64,000 bases of DNA from Utricularia gibba. Lineage: Eukaryota > Streptophyta > Magnoliopsida > Lamiales > Lentibulariaceae. Made by a program: the position numbers and the translations under genes. Of the stretch, positions 35,082-45,774 are shown in pieces. The stretch spans positions 496,001-560,000 of the forward strand of contig NEEC01000009.1 of NCBI GenBank assembly GCA_002189035.1. Direction: 5' to 3'. How positions within the stretch are numbered: position 1 is the first letter of the stretch; every line of letters starts with the position of its first letter. The notes under the pieces are model-generated. The model was not told where the DNA came from. It searched no databases and saw only the letters and a program-made list of their open reading frames with translations.

Positions 35082-37666
35082 GTCTGTGATTAGTCCAGAG
35101 TTATCTTTGGATCGTCTGTTTCTAGATGCAGCAGAGAGCTATCATAGCCGTCCTTCTTCTAAATAAGAGACGTCAAATTCAAGTCAAACAGTTTAAGCTG
35201 CGAGCGCTCTGCACAGTGGAAACAATACAGTACAAGCCTAACTATAAAAAACCAAAATTTGAACTAAATTTGCAACTCTCCAGATCACAGTATCGATCAG
35301 AGAACCGAGGAGGAATCTGCTTGACAATTCAAAAATGATTTCTTAATTGAAGAGTGAACCCCTATTGGAAAGAAAACGAGAAAGAAGCCAAGTGCTCCCA
35401 CAAATTTAGCGTGCAATCCACGAAAAGGAGTAATCTAGCCCGGAAAAAGCACCAAATCAAATCCCCCCCCACAAGTAAATTTGCTGATCCCAAATGCAAT
35501 ACACCCACCCCGTAGAAAAGCAAAGTTCACATGTTTACTTCTAACAAAAAATAGAGCACAATTTCCCACAGAAAGAGTAAGATCCAGCATAAATCAATCC
35601 CACCTTTAATGAGACTCGACGAAGAACATCAAAATTCCATCTTCGTTCACACCATTGCTGGTGATCCAACCAACGAAGGGCAGAATAGCACTAAAGACTG
35701 TTTTGCGGCTGGGACATGCTAATGCATCCTCCCCCGGTCTCTCTCCCCGGTAGTTTCAACAAGGCCCCAGTCCAGTGAGATGCAGATAGCGATGTGGTGA
35801 CTGACAATGGAAGAAGGTAAATTCTTCTTCTTCAATGCACCCCACTGAGCGAGGGAGGGAGAGAGCTGTGACTGTAACTAACTCTTCTGCTGGGAAATTT
35901 TGTAAAGAAGCGTTCAACAGTGGCAATGCGGCCACCGACAGACTGTTGTCCGCGGCTTCATCGGCTTCGCGGCTTCCACTTCGCCTGGCTCACCTTTCTT
36001 TTTACATTTTTTATGTATAAAAAATATCGAATTACGACTTGTTCCTCATAATATGTAAAATTTTTTTAAAAAAATAAATATAATTATACAAATTTAAGAA
36101 AAAAGATCTAAGCTATTTTACCATTACAAGCAGCCGCGTAGCCGAGCCGCTGATTGCTGGCGCCAACTAAATCGATGCCTTTCTCTTTCTTAGCTGGCGA
36201 TCAAATTCCACCAAGTTTTAGGTCAATAAACCCTACTAAATAAAAACAAAATAAATAGAATAAAGTAAAATAAAAATAGAATAAAATAAAATAGAATACA
36301 ATAATATAATAAAATATAGAATAAAATAAAACACCATAATTAAAAAAGGAATCTTTGTTACGACATTATTAATTACATATTTTAGAACCAAAATAATGCG
36401 AAATCGGGCCTCTCAAGTCAAAAGACTCGAGAGCCGTTGATGATGAATGTGGATGAAAGTCATATTTATAATTTTGTGTGGACTGAAAAATAATAATAAA
36501 AAGTTGAAGGTAAGTGAGCTGTAAATTTTTCAATGTATGGGCCGGGCCACACGTATGAGTTGGCAGGCGGACTGGGCTGTAGCCGAGCCCATCTTTAGTC
36601 GATGGCTGTACGATGGCGGTGTGGTACGTTGCAGATTTTGGTTCTATGGTTAGATTGTTCCAAGCTCCAATCAGTGTTGCACTAGCTCCTTTCAAGAGGC
36701 ACCGATGGGCAAAGAAAAATGTAAGTGCATGTTCTATATAAATTTTTATCAAATAAATTCTATTTCTACTTAAAAAAAAAAAGAAGTAATTTGTTTATAA
36801 AGCAATACTTCATTCTTCTCTTATTTTTACTTCCCAATCTTCTTCTCCTTTCTTTTTTTATTTCTTTAAGAAATGAGAAGTAACACCAGAATTACTTCTC
36901 GTTCTCCTTCTTTTTAATAAATTCTCATTTTAGGAGAAGTATAACTTATTATAAAAAGTTATGCAGAACAAACTCTAAGACATTCTTTTTGAATTATGCC
37001 TGTCTATGATCTAGGAACTACATGCAGGTAGTACTGCAGTGTTTCCTGCCTCATCATCGTTGATCCGGGTAAAAAGCTTGATCTTTTTGCATGTGGTTTA
37101 GTAGTGGCTTCCATTAGTATGATCTTGTATTTAGGATTGGGATTATCCCAAATACAAGACAAATATAATAAATGCAAAAAGATCGATGTGGCCCAGCCAA
37201 GACAGTGGATACGGCCCATCCTGCACTGTCTAACATGGCATGGAACGTCACTGATTCCGTTCGCAAATGCCAGGTTTCATGATCTTTCATCACTTCCTCT
37301 TCCTGGGTGGTGGCTCTGCTGTTCCAGAGCTTTTTGCACCTTGTTACCACTTGTGTGTTTTCTCTTGTTTCTTCTTCATTGCCATCAGTCATGAGCACGA
37401 TATTCCAGAGGAAGTTAGGTGGCGAAAGAACCAAAAAATTAAAGAATGAAAAAACTAACCTCTTCTTTACTTTGCATTGCCTGAGTGAGATCCGTGACAC
37501 GGAATGGAGCCTTCTGTAAGAGGGGAGGCTAATCAAGGTTGAAGCCTCTAAACGTGGTTGGTCAGATTAACAGGACTGCAGTTAGTCTCCAATGTTCAGT
37601 CACCCTTGAAAAGGGAGCAAAAGGAGTCGGCTCCACTGGTTCAAGTATCCAGTATGGCATCATCTT
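35082..37666. other. Intergenic, CSI1 5' region
   Basis: The first 700 bp probably contain 5' UTR exons and the promoter of CSI1; the AG directly before its start codon suggests a leader intron. After 36000 the DNA is AT-rich. Open frames at 36369-36752 and 37104-37536 show no family similarity. The last 100 or so bases should be 3' UTR of the minus-strand PPR gene. Confidence 0.45.
36235..36340. repeat. AT-rich simple repeat (AAAATA/AATAG units)
   Basis: About 100 bp of degenerate AATAAAATAAAATAG units with almost no C. It is a low-complexity tract, probably a decayed microsatellite, and the strand is arbitrary. Confidence 0.7.
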
Positions 37667-40045
37667 TCACCAGTAATCTCTGCAGGAACATGATCCGTTC
37701 TTGAAATGGTGGAAGCGTGTAGCATCACGAACGATGATTTCCCTATCAACCAGCTTGGCAATGAACTTGATAGCTGAATGGCAGTCATTGCAGACTCTCA
37801 GGTTTTTCATGATCCTTAATGGAGTCTTTTCAGGGGTGTTCAACAACCCAAATGCAATGGCAAGTTTCTCACTATGATGCTTGAGAGTCTGCTCTTTGAC
37901 TTCATTATCGAGATCATGTAAAACCGACCCTGTATCCGGAACGAATCCCATCTCTTTAATGTCCTGCCAGATTTCACTCATCTTCTTGTAAACTGCATCT
38001 CTCTGTGGATGGTATACATCATCTGCTCCGAAGGTGTGCACTTCATTCTTTACTTCCAACCAACTGATTCCTTGTTCCTTCTTCACCTGACTATCCTTCA
38101 TGAATTTTCTAATTCTCGCAGCTTCTTCCCATTTTCCGCAGGCAGAGTATACATTCGCGAGAGATGAGTAAGCTCCACTATTACTTGGGTCGAGAGAGAG
38201 CATTTTCTCAGCTGCAATAACTGCGACCTCTGCATTCCTGTGGACCTTACATGAAGCTAAAAGTGAACCCCATGCTACAATATCTGGTTCAACTGGCATG
38301 GTTTGAATGAAGTGATGTGCCTCTTGTAACAAGCCAGCACGGCCGAATAAATCAATCATGCAAGCACAATGGCTGGAGGTTGGGGTAATTCCATGCACAT
38401 CCTTCATCATTCTGAAAAAGTTACGGCCTTCTTCGACCAAGCCAACGTGTGTACAGGCCGAGAGAACACCAACATAAGTTATATGATCAGGTTTGACTTG
38501 CATGGCCAACATTTCCTCAAACAACCGCAATGCCTCCTCCCCAAGACCGTGTTGTGCCAAAGAGGTGATCATGGATGTCCAACAAACTGAATCTCGCCGT
38601 TCTTGTGTTAAGCTGAATGCTTTTCTTGCGCAATCAACGTTTCCAGTCTTGGCATACATATTTATCAGTGAATTGCTCACTGATGGAGACAGTGCTTGTC
38701 CTAACTTAACTGCTGTTGCATGTACTTGTTTCCCGTAATTTAAAGAAGCTAAAGTTGAAGTAATGCTCAGCATAGCAGCCAGTGTATGAGAGTTTGGTAA
38801 TGGCCCTTCCTCGATCATGACTCTAAAAAGATCTACTGCTTTTCCATTGTCACCATTCTGAGCATAACCTACTATCATAGCCGTCCATGCTACGACATCA
38901 CGGTCCCCCATCACGTCAAATATCTCCCTGGCTGGATTTACATCTCCCAGCTTCATGTACCCATCTAACAACGCTGTAAAAGCAATGGCATCTATGTTGG
39001 TTCTCTCAGACATCAGCAAGATTTTCTTGGACATTTCAACATTACCACACTTTGAGTACAAGCACACCAATGCATTAACGACAGCTCCGAAATGCAGTCC
39101 ATTTCTAATGACATACGCATGAACTTGCTTCCCGAGTCTTAATGCATTAAGATTTGTGCAGGCGGACAACACTGTGGCCACAGTGTAACCATCTGGTCGA
39201 GGACTGGATGCTGCCAGCATCTCAGAAAAAACATCCAATGCATCTGTATGGCAACTGCAACGATGATAGCCTGAAATCATTGAGTTCCATGATACAGCAT
39301 CACGCTCTTTCATTCCCAGAAACAGAGCTCGTGCGTGGTCTAGCTGGCCTGTTTGAATATGCAGCGATATGATTGAATTCCAAGTTGAGATATTCTTCAA
39401 CTCAATTCTATCGGCCACATTAAATGCACTAGCAGGATCTCCTGACTTAGCATACATGTTGACCAATGAATTTGCCACTGAGGCATTACTGCCAAGGCCA
39501 AGCTTAACAGCAAAAGAATGAACCTTTTTACCAACATCCAGGGATGCCATTGAAGCACAAGAAGCAATTATATTCGTAAAGGTGTATTCTGTAGGAGTAA
39601 CATGGCTCTTTACCATATCCAAAAACATACGAAAAGCAGCCTCAAAACGGCCCATTCGATTAAACCCCGCAATCATAGCCGTCCAAGAAATAGAATCATG
39701 CTGAGGAACTTGATTGAAAATGCGAAGTGCTTCATCAATCATACCCTGTTTAGCATAAACAGACAAAATAGTATTATAAGAAGACACATTCCTGTCATGC
39801 ATTTCGTCGAACACTCTCCGAGCATCACTGAGATCACCAGTTTGCGCGTAGGCATTCATCAGAAGGTTAACCAAGAAGACACCTCCATGAAATCCGGATT
39901 TAATTATGCTAGCATGGGTGGATCCAATTGCGGAAGGGATGTTGGATTTGAGACTTGCCTGTAAAATGGTCACCCATACAGTGGTATTCATCTGCCGCAA
40001 TGCTTGAATTGGAAAGCCTAAATACAACGATCGCCGCAGTTTCAT
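37667..40045 (-). CDS. DYW-class pentatricopeptide repeat protein (At2g22070-like)
   Basis: This is a predicted organelle RNA-editing factor. The single intact frame of 792 aa starts at the ATG 40045, the first ATG after an in-frame stop. The N-terminus MKLRRSLYLGFPIQALRQMN is basic and hydroxylated without acidic residues, fitting a mitochondrial or plastid transit peptide. PLS repeats fill residues of about 30-600 (NLLMNAYAQTGDLSDARRVF, SLVNMYAKSGDPASAFNV, NSLINMYAKTGNVDCARKAF). Then come the E region (WGSLLASCKVHRNAEVAVIA) and the DYW domain with HHSEKLAIAFGLL, CNDCHSAIKF and the canonical end CSCRDYW. No breaks occur. From memory it is closest to At2g22070, which in Arabidopsis lies near CSI1, the same neighbour as here. 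Confidence 0.93.
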   Translation of the reverse strand: MKLRRSLYLGFPIQALRQMNTTVWVTILQASLKSNIPSAIGSTHASIIKSGFHGGVFLVNLLMNAYAQTGDLSDARRVFDEMHDRNVSSYNTILSVYAKQGMIDEALRIFNQVPQHDSISWTAMIAGFNRMGRFEAAFRMFLDMVKSHVTPTEYTFTNIIASCASMASLDVGKKVHSFAVKLGLGSNASVANSLVNMYAKSGDPASAFNVADRIELKNISTWNSIISLHIQTGQLDHARALFLGMKERDAVSWNSMISGYHRCSCHTDALDVFSEMLAASSPRPDGYTVATVLSACTNLNALRLGKQVHAYVIRNGLHFGAVVNALVCLYSKCGNVEMSKKILLMSERTNIDAIAFTALLDGYMKLGDVNPAREIFDVMGDRDVVAWTAMIVGYAQNGDNGKAVDLFRVMIEEGPLPNSHTLAAMLSITSTLASLNYGKQVHATAVKLGQALSPSVSNSLINMYAKTGNVDCARKAFSLTQERRDSVCWTSMITSLAQHGLGEEALRLFEEMLAMQVKPDHITYVGVLSACTHVGLVEEGRNFFRMMKDVHGITPTSSHCACMIDLFGRAGLLQEAHHFIQTMPVEPDIVAWGSLLASCKVHRNAEVAVIAAEKMLSLDPSNSGAYSSLANVYSACGKWEEAARIRKFMKDSQVKKEQGISWLEVKNEVHTFGADDVYHPQRDAVYKKMSEIWQDIKEMGFVPDTGSVLHDLDNEVKEQTLKHHSEKLAIAFGLLNTPEKTPLRIMKNLRVCNDCHSAIKFIAKLVDREIIVRDATRFHHFKNGSCSCRDYW

Positions 40046-40206
40046 GAGCCACACCGAGTTTCTTTACGGCGCAAAACAAGAACATGTGTAGAAGTCGCCG
40101 TCATGACCAGCGACCATCCTGGCGATCGGTGGAAAGAACCGAAGCAGAAACAAAAGTAGAATCGGAGACAAGCAAAAAAGAATACGGATCCATACGGTCG
40201 AGATTT

Positions 40207-40278
40207 TGAACCCGACGTGAATCGAACACGCAACCTTCTGATCTGGAGTCAGACGCGCTACCATTGCGCCACGGATCC
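40207..40278 (-). tRNA. tRNA-Trp (CCA)
   Basis: The 72-nt minus-strand sequence begins GGATCCGTGGCGCAATGGTA, has the anticodon loop ACTCCAGAT (anticodon CCA) and the T-arm GGTTCGATTC-type GTGTTCGATTCAC, and ends CGGGTTCA. The acceptor stem pairs GGATCCG with CGGGTTC, including G-U pairs, with discriminator A. The A box (TGGCGCAATGGTA) and B box (GTTCGATTC) promoters are present. There is no encoded CCA end, which points to a nuclear eukaryotic gene. A T-rich tract lies about 35 nt downstream. It sits between the receptor kinase stop codon and the PPR start codon. Confidence 0.93.
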
Positions 40279-40331
40279 TTGCTGCTTTGATATTGCTATT
40301 CTACTTTTTTAGACCAAACCAAAGCACATCA

Positions 40332-43229
40332 TCATCTAGCCCCCGACAATTCGATGGCGTCCTGGTTATAAATCGAGTCCTCTCCGAAGTCGAATCGTCG
40401 TTGCATTCTCTCGTTCTCCTGCAAACGAGTCACCTCCAAGTGCTCCCACTCTTCCCATCTCTCCGCCAGCCCTTCGCCTTCTAGCATCCGTACAACCTCC
40501 GACATGGCTGGCCGGTCCTCAGGCGTGGGCTGGGTGCAGAGTAAGGCAACTTGGATCACCATCTCCACCTCCGACATGTTGTAGTCCCCCTCCAGGTTCA
40601 CGTCCACGATGGAATCCAGTTTCTTCTCGCGTTGCATCTTCTTAGCCTTCCATGGCAGAGGTGATCTTCAGTTTCTGAAGGGAGAGTAAGCGGATGTTCG
40701 GAAGGGGTTGCTTACGTGGTCAAGGAGCAAGACATCATCCTCATCTTCCAGCCGTGAGAAGTCTATTGCTCGCTGGCCGGTTACCAGCTCCAGAAGCATG
40801 ATTCCATATCCGAAAACGTCTGTCTTTTCCGATGATTTCCCCGTGGAAAGATACTCCGGTGCTATGTGGCCCATCGTGCCGCGAATCTGGGTCGTGACGT
40901 TCGTTCGTCTCACATCGACAAGCTTTGCCAGACCGAAGTCTCCGACAACAGCTTCGAAATCTTCATCCAGCAGCACATTTGCAGCTTTGACATCCCGGTG
41001 AATGATCTTGGGATTGCAGTGCTCATGGAGATATTCAAGGCCACGAGCTGTGCCGAGTGCCACGCACTTTCGAGTTGGCCATGGCAGCACCGCATCCCCA
41101 GGTTTCAGTTCTGGCCCAAAAACCAGAGAAAATGAGCTGGCAACAAAGAAGAAGACACGCTGCAGAAAATTAAGGAAGACAGCAGTTTTGGGCACCTCGA
41201 AGGCGAGAGGCAACGCTCAGATTCTGCATAAAAGGATATACCAGGAGACGCTCTGTTGGGGTGGTGCAGTAGCCTATCAATCTCAATAGATTTCTATGGA
41301 CTGCGACGCTTATCAGCTCGACTTCGCGTTGAAATGCAGCTTCTCCGGCAGGGGCATCGAAATCAGTTAACCGTTTGACGGCCACCATCGTCCCATCAGA
41401 AAGAACTCCCTTGTAAACCTTCCCAAAACCACCCTTCCCCAGGACATTCTTCTCACTGAAATCATCAGTAGCATACTGCAGCTCTCTCAGTGAAAATCTC
41501 CTCAGCTGCCCAAATTCTATTTTCCTATCAACTTCACCTAAGACGAAAGAACACGAAATTTGCGTCTATTTGCTTGGAATCTCGAACAGAGAAAAAAAAA
41601 AGAAGCTCAAATGTACTAAGCACAAACCTACAACATCCACAAAAACTTCAGGCCGGTTTCTTTTGCAGTTGCTCCTCCATAGATATAGCAGTAGACTACT
41701 TCCAAGAACAAGAACAACTAGGAGTGCCACAGCTACTCCAATGATCGTACCCATATTGGGGTTACTAGAAACTACAATATACAACAACAAAAAAATGGAG
41801 GTTATGGAAAATCATCTAAAGAAAAACTTTTCTCCCTCTAGAACCTCTTTCCTTGTGTTTCATTGGTGTAGGCGCATACCTCGATCTTTCGATGCACACC
41901 TTTGGGCAAGACTGACTCCACAGTTCAAATGGTTGCCTGTGAAACTGGACTTGCACAAACTCAATTTATTGCATATAATGCAATGCAGAAACGAATAGAA
42001 CACGCAGGGAGACATTGAGGCGATGGTTACATACTTGTACTTGGAAATGCTGAACAACCGTGCCGGAATTTCACCACTAAGATTATTAGAATCAAGCTGT
42101 CTGCATCACAAAGCTCAAATCAAAGACGCATGAGGATTATGATCCTGCAAATCATGCTGAAACGTAATACACAGAAACTTACAGGGCAACCAATTTAGGG
42201 AGATTTGTGAGTGAATCAGGTATGGACCCAGAAAGGTTATTCTGGTTTAACATCCTGTCCATGACGGGGTTCAACCAATATCCACTCTATAACAATTAAA
42301 AGAGAGATGCAGGTAAGGAGAGTTTACAAAAATGCGAGATTCTTCAAATTGCCGAGGGAAGAGGGTATTCCTCCGGTCAAATGGTTGTTCTGAAGTTCTA
42401 GATTCGTCAAACTTGACAAATTTCCATACTCCTCTGGAATCCTACCTGTGATGCCATTCCCCTGCAACTGCCTGCATTAGAGGATCAACATGAATACCCG
42501 TAAGCAGTACAAAACTTAGAATCAAGAGGATGAGAAGGTTTGCAGGGTACTGAAACCAACAATTTAGAACAAAGATGCAAGTTGGCGATGCTTACAGTGT
42601 CTTCAGCATCTTTAGAATCCCTATCTCTGGTGACAGGGTTCCGGAAAATCCCATATTGGACAACGTCCTGGTGGGAAAGATAAAATGTAACAGACCTTAG
42701 AGGCAATGAAAGATCATTTTTTTAAGAGAAAAGGAGTGATCAGAATTCAGGTACTCAACGCAATGCATGAAAATACAATGGGTGACAAACGGTTTCAAGA
42801 GAATAACAGAAAACAGAGTAGATCTTACACTGTGACTACATTATTAGAAGGGTCACATATGACCTTGGACCAGGTGCAAGGATTAACTTGATCTCGGTTC
42901 CAGTCCGCCAGCTGACCAGTGGAAGCATTCAGTGAGATTCTCAATGCATACAGCGCATTCCCTGCATGGGTTCCAAACATGAGATACGAGTTCCTTGCTA
43001 ACAAAAGCAAACAAGTTTTCAGTGTTTAACAACGAATGTAGCCGCTACATAAAAGCTTTGTCCTTCTTTCGTGTTTCCTCTGAAAACATTCCCTTGAAAC
43101 ACATATTTCTGGCAGCTAAACAAAAAATTTAAGAACAGGCAATGAGAGAAATTAACCTTGCTGGTCTGCAAATGTAAAAGAAACTAAACAGGCAAATATG
43201 AAGGCTCCAACACCCAGGTCAAGCTCCAT
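40332..43229 (-). CDS. LRR receptor-like kinase, subfamily II (At5g10290/At5g65240-like)
   Basis: This is a plasma-membrane receptor serine/threonine kinase of the SERK-related group. Eleven exons: 43157-43229, 42829-42961, 42596-42667, 42328-42471, 42183-42254, 42035-42100, 41880-41944, 41628-41771, 41196-41537, 40716-41110 and 40332-40646. Phases agree and give 606 aa. Order: signal peptide ([20 protein letters not shown]), LRR N-cap ending [10 protein letters not shown], four to five LRRs ([60 protein letters not shown]), a transmembrane helix ([20 protein letters not shown]), then the kinase with [45 protein letters not shown] and a C-tail ending LSGAR. The HRD and DFG residues indicate an active RD kinase. 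The 72/144-nt LRR exons are typical of the group. It has no proline-rich SPP stretch, so it is not SERK1-5 itself. Confidence 0.94.
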
Positions 43230-45234
43230 TGTCAGCATTTGGTGCTATGTGGGGAAAACTCAGGATTCAGATCTCCGTCTCCACCGAAAGACAAGACCTT
43301 CTCGAGTATTCATGGATGTGCAGACGGAAGAATAGTTGGCGTGTCGTCAACCAAATTGATTGCACTAAAAAGAAAAGTATAAGTACACTATGATGGAGAG
43401 CAGTAAGATAAAGAAAACTAACTTAATACCGAACCACAAGCCGTATCAGAAGGGAAAGGAGTTCAATTTAGCCATAAACAATGAAGACAGACAAACAATC
43501 AAACAGGAAGTGGCCTTCTTCAATGCAGTGACTATTTAAAATCGAACAGCCTTCAAACAAATTCAAAAATTCAAACTTAATCAGGGGCAGATTCTCATAC
43601 CAGGAAGCCGCAAGCTATTGCCTAAATAAAAAGCGCAGAGGCACTTCGGGGATGAAAAAGCGCCTCGCAGAAGAAACAGCTATAAAACCGTCGCAATTAA
43701 CCCTCTTTAGAGACAAAACAGACTGCAGAGATAGGAAGAGGAAAGACACCAAGTTGGTCACCCCCGAGTGCAATGCTGAAGCTGCAAAAAAACAAGGAAG
43801 CTTATTTTCAACCCTTTTCGTCACAAGTCACCTTTTTTCTCGGCGACGACTCACTGAAGAAATGCTTATCCCGAGTTAGTGGGTAGTGCACGATTCCTCT
43901 CTCCTAACCCCAATTATGAAGATATAATCAACTTCACGATCAAAACTAGAATCACTTGACTAGGGTGAGTCGTACCGGCAAAAAGGGACCTACCTTCAGT
44001 TAAGTTAAGCATCTCCGACAGTGATTTTGGGGTCTTCATTATACTTTGTCGGCGACCTCCAGTCTCAACAGGAAGCTGTGCCTTCTAGATGGCTGGATCG
44101 AGATGGTCAGCATTTCACTTCAATTCGCTAGTTTAATGAGAAATGCAGTAAATTCTACGAACAAAGGGCAGTACACATAAGAAGCATCAAATTAACGCCA
44201 ATTCGAAGAACAGAAGTATCTTTATTGAAGGATCGAATCACTTCGCACCATGGTTGCCATAAATGATGAATCAATACCCCTAAGCCAAATATATCTATAT
44301 GAAGTACGCGAGAATTTGATTCCCTTGGAAAAGAGAGCCGGGTATAAAGAAAATGACAATGAAACGATATTCCCCACGAGTCTATGAGATATTCGGAAAC
44401 TTTTACCTTAAGTAGATGAAATCTGTGAGCACTGCAGGGGCAGCAGACAGCTAAGTACATTACTTTGAAAGGCTTTAGGAGTCATAAGCAGAAGATATAA
44501 AAGGTTTTACTTCATGATACATCAGAAAGTGGAACTTCATCTGAACTTACAGAAGCGGTTGCCTCGTCTGTTATGTCCAAGCTTCAGTTTGAGGCCCAGT
44601 ATGCTCAAATTCAACAAGGGACAGGAAGTTCAAGAATCTCCAAGCTCTTGGCTCGCAAAAGACCTTAAACTCATGTCCTAAACGGACCAACAAGATACCT
44701 CCTGCATCGCCATTGACATTTCATGTGTCCGCATACTCTGATCATAGAAAAAAATTTCGCAAAAATAACCAAAATCATTAACAAAAGCGAATGAGAAACG
44801 GGTGTCCCAGTGAGAGCGCCCTGCAAGATCGAACTTGATCAAATAAAGTCTCTAATCTTGCATCCTTCTTGACTTTGGAGATTATGATTCTCCCACTGGA
44901 GAAATACTACACCATAGTTGATTTCAAATCCTTCAGCACCCCTCTGAGGATTCAGAGCGCGCCATCGGATGTGCAGCCGGCCCTTCCGATTCGGCTCCGG
45001 TCTTTAGCGTGGAGAATAACGGTTGAAAATTGTTGGAGGGCATCATCGTAATTTTTCTCAAGAACAAAGCATCTCACGCTCGTTATGCAGATTCTGATTT
45101 TAAAGAATTACTTTTAAATTTATATTATCTTTGCATTCCTATTTAATAAAGATTAATTTAAAGCATTTTGTAGAAATTTAAGTAATTCCAAATTTCAACT
45201 AAAATTTTGAATTTAATCGGTTAACTAATGGTGG
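43230..45234. other. Intergenic, 5' flank of the receptor kinase
   Basis: No coding exon recognised. Moderate base composition up to about 45060 suggests promoter and 5' UTR sequence, perhaps with a leader intron, of the minus-strand receptor kinase. After 45060 it becomes AT-rich, approaching the MULE insertion. Confidence 0.4.
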
Positions 45235-45243
45235 ATCAAATGC

Positions 45244-45387
45244 GGGAATTTTACACAAATAGGCATGTTTTCATAATCCATTCCAATTCACGTTAATCAT
45301 ATTTGTACTTTTGTACAATTCAAACATTTTAATTATTAAAATATTACATTCATTTTCTATTATTTTACATATGACTAAAATAATACT
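45244..45387 (+). repeat. Left terminal inverted repeat of the MULE
   Basis: About 144 bp. Shared landmarks with the right end are TTTTACACAAATAG, ATGTTTTCA, TTGTACAATTCAA, ATTTTAATTATTAAAATATT-like AT core and ACATTCATTTT. Divergence from the right end is modest, mostly single substitutions and short indels. The inner boundary is approximate. Confidence 0.85.
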
Positions 45388-45774
45388 ATATCTTTATTCC
45401 ACCTATCCCATCTGCCCGAAAAGTTGAATCGTGCCCCTGCTTCTCGAAATCCCCCAACTTCTCAAAATCCGTCGAACAACGAGGGAGCTAATCCCCAAAT
45501 TTCACACACCATCTTCCTTGATTTCTGCATAGTAACTTCACAGATTGCAACCCAAAAGAAATCCAAGCAATCAAATCTAGTTTATATGGTGCTACAAATA
45601 TAAATTTTATTTTTTAGAGTTTCGAAAAAATAAATCTGATTTGATTCAATTCTTTGTTTTTTGTCAAAGAAATAAATTTTTAATGATTTTTAGTTCCATT
45701 TGTAATTATAGTTACTTGTTTTTATATTTAAGCTTTACATACTTCAATTTTTTTTCAGAATTGCATCATCCATA

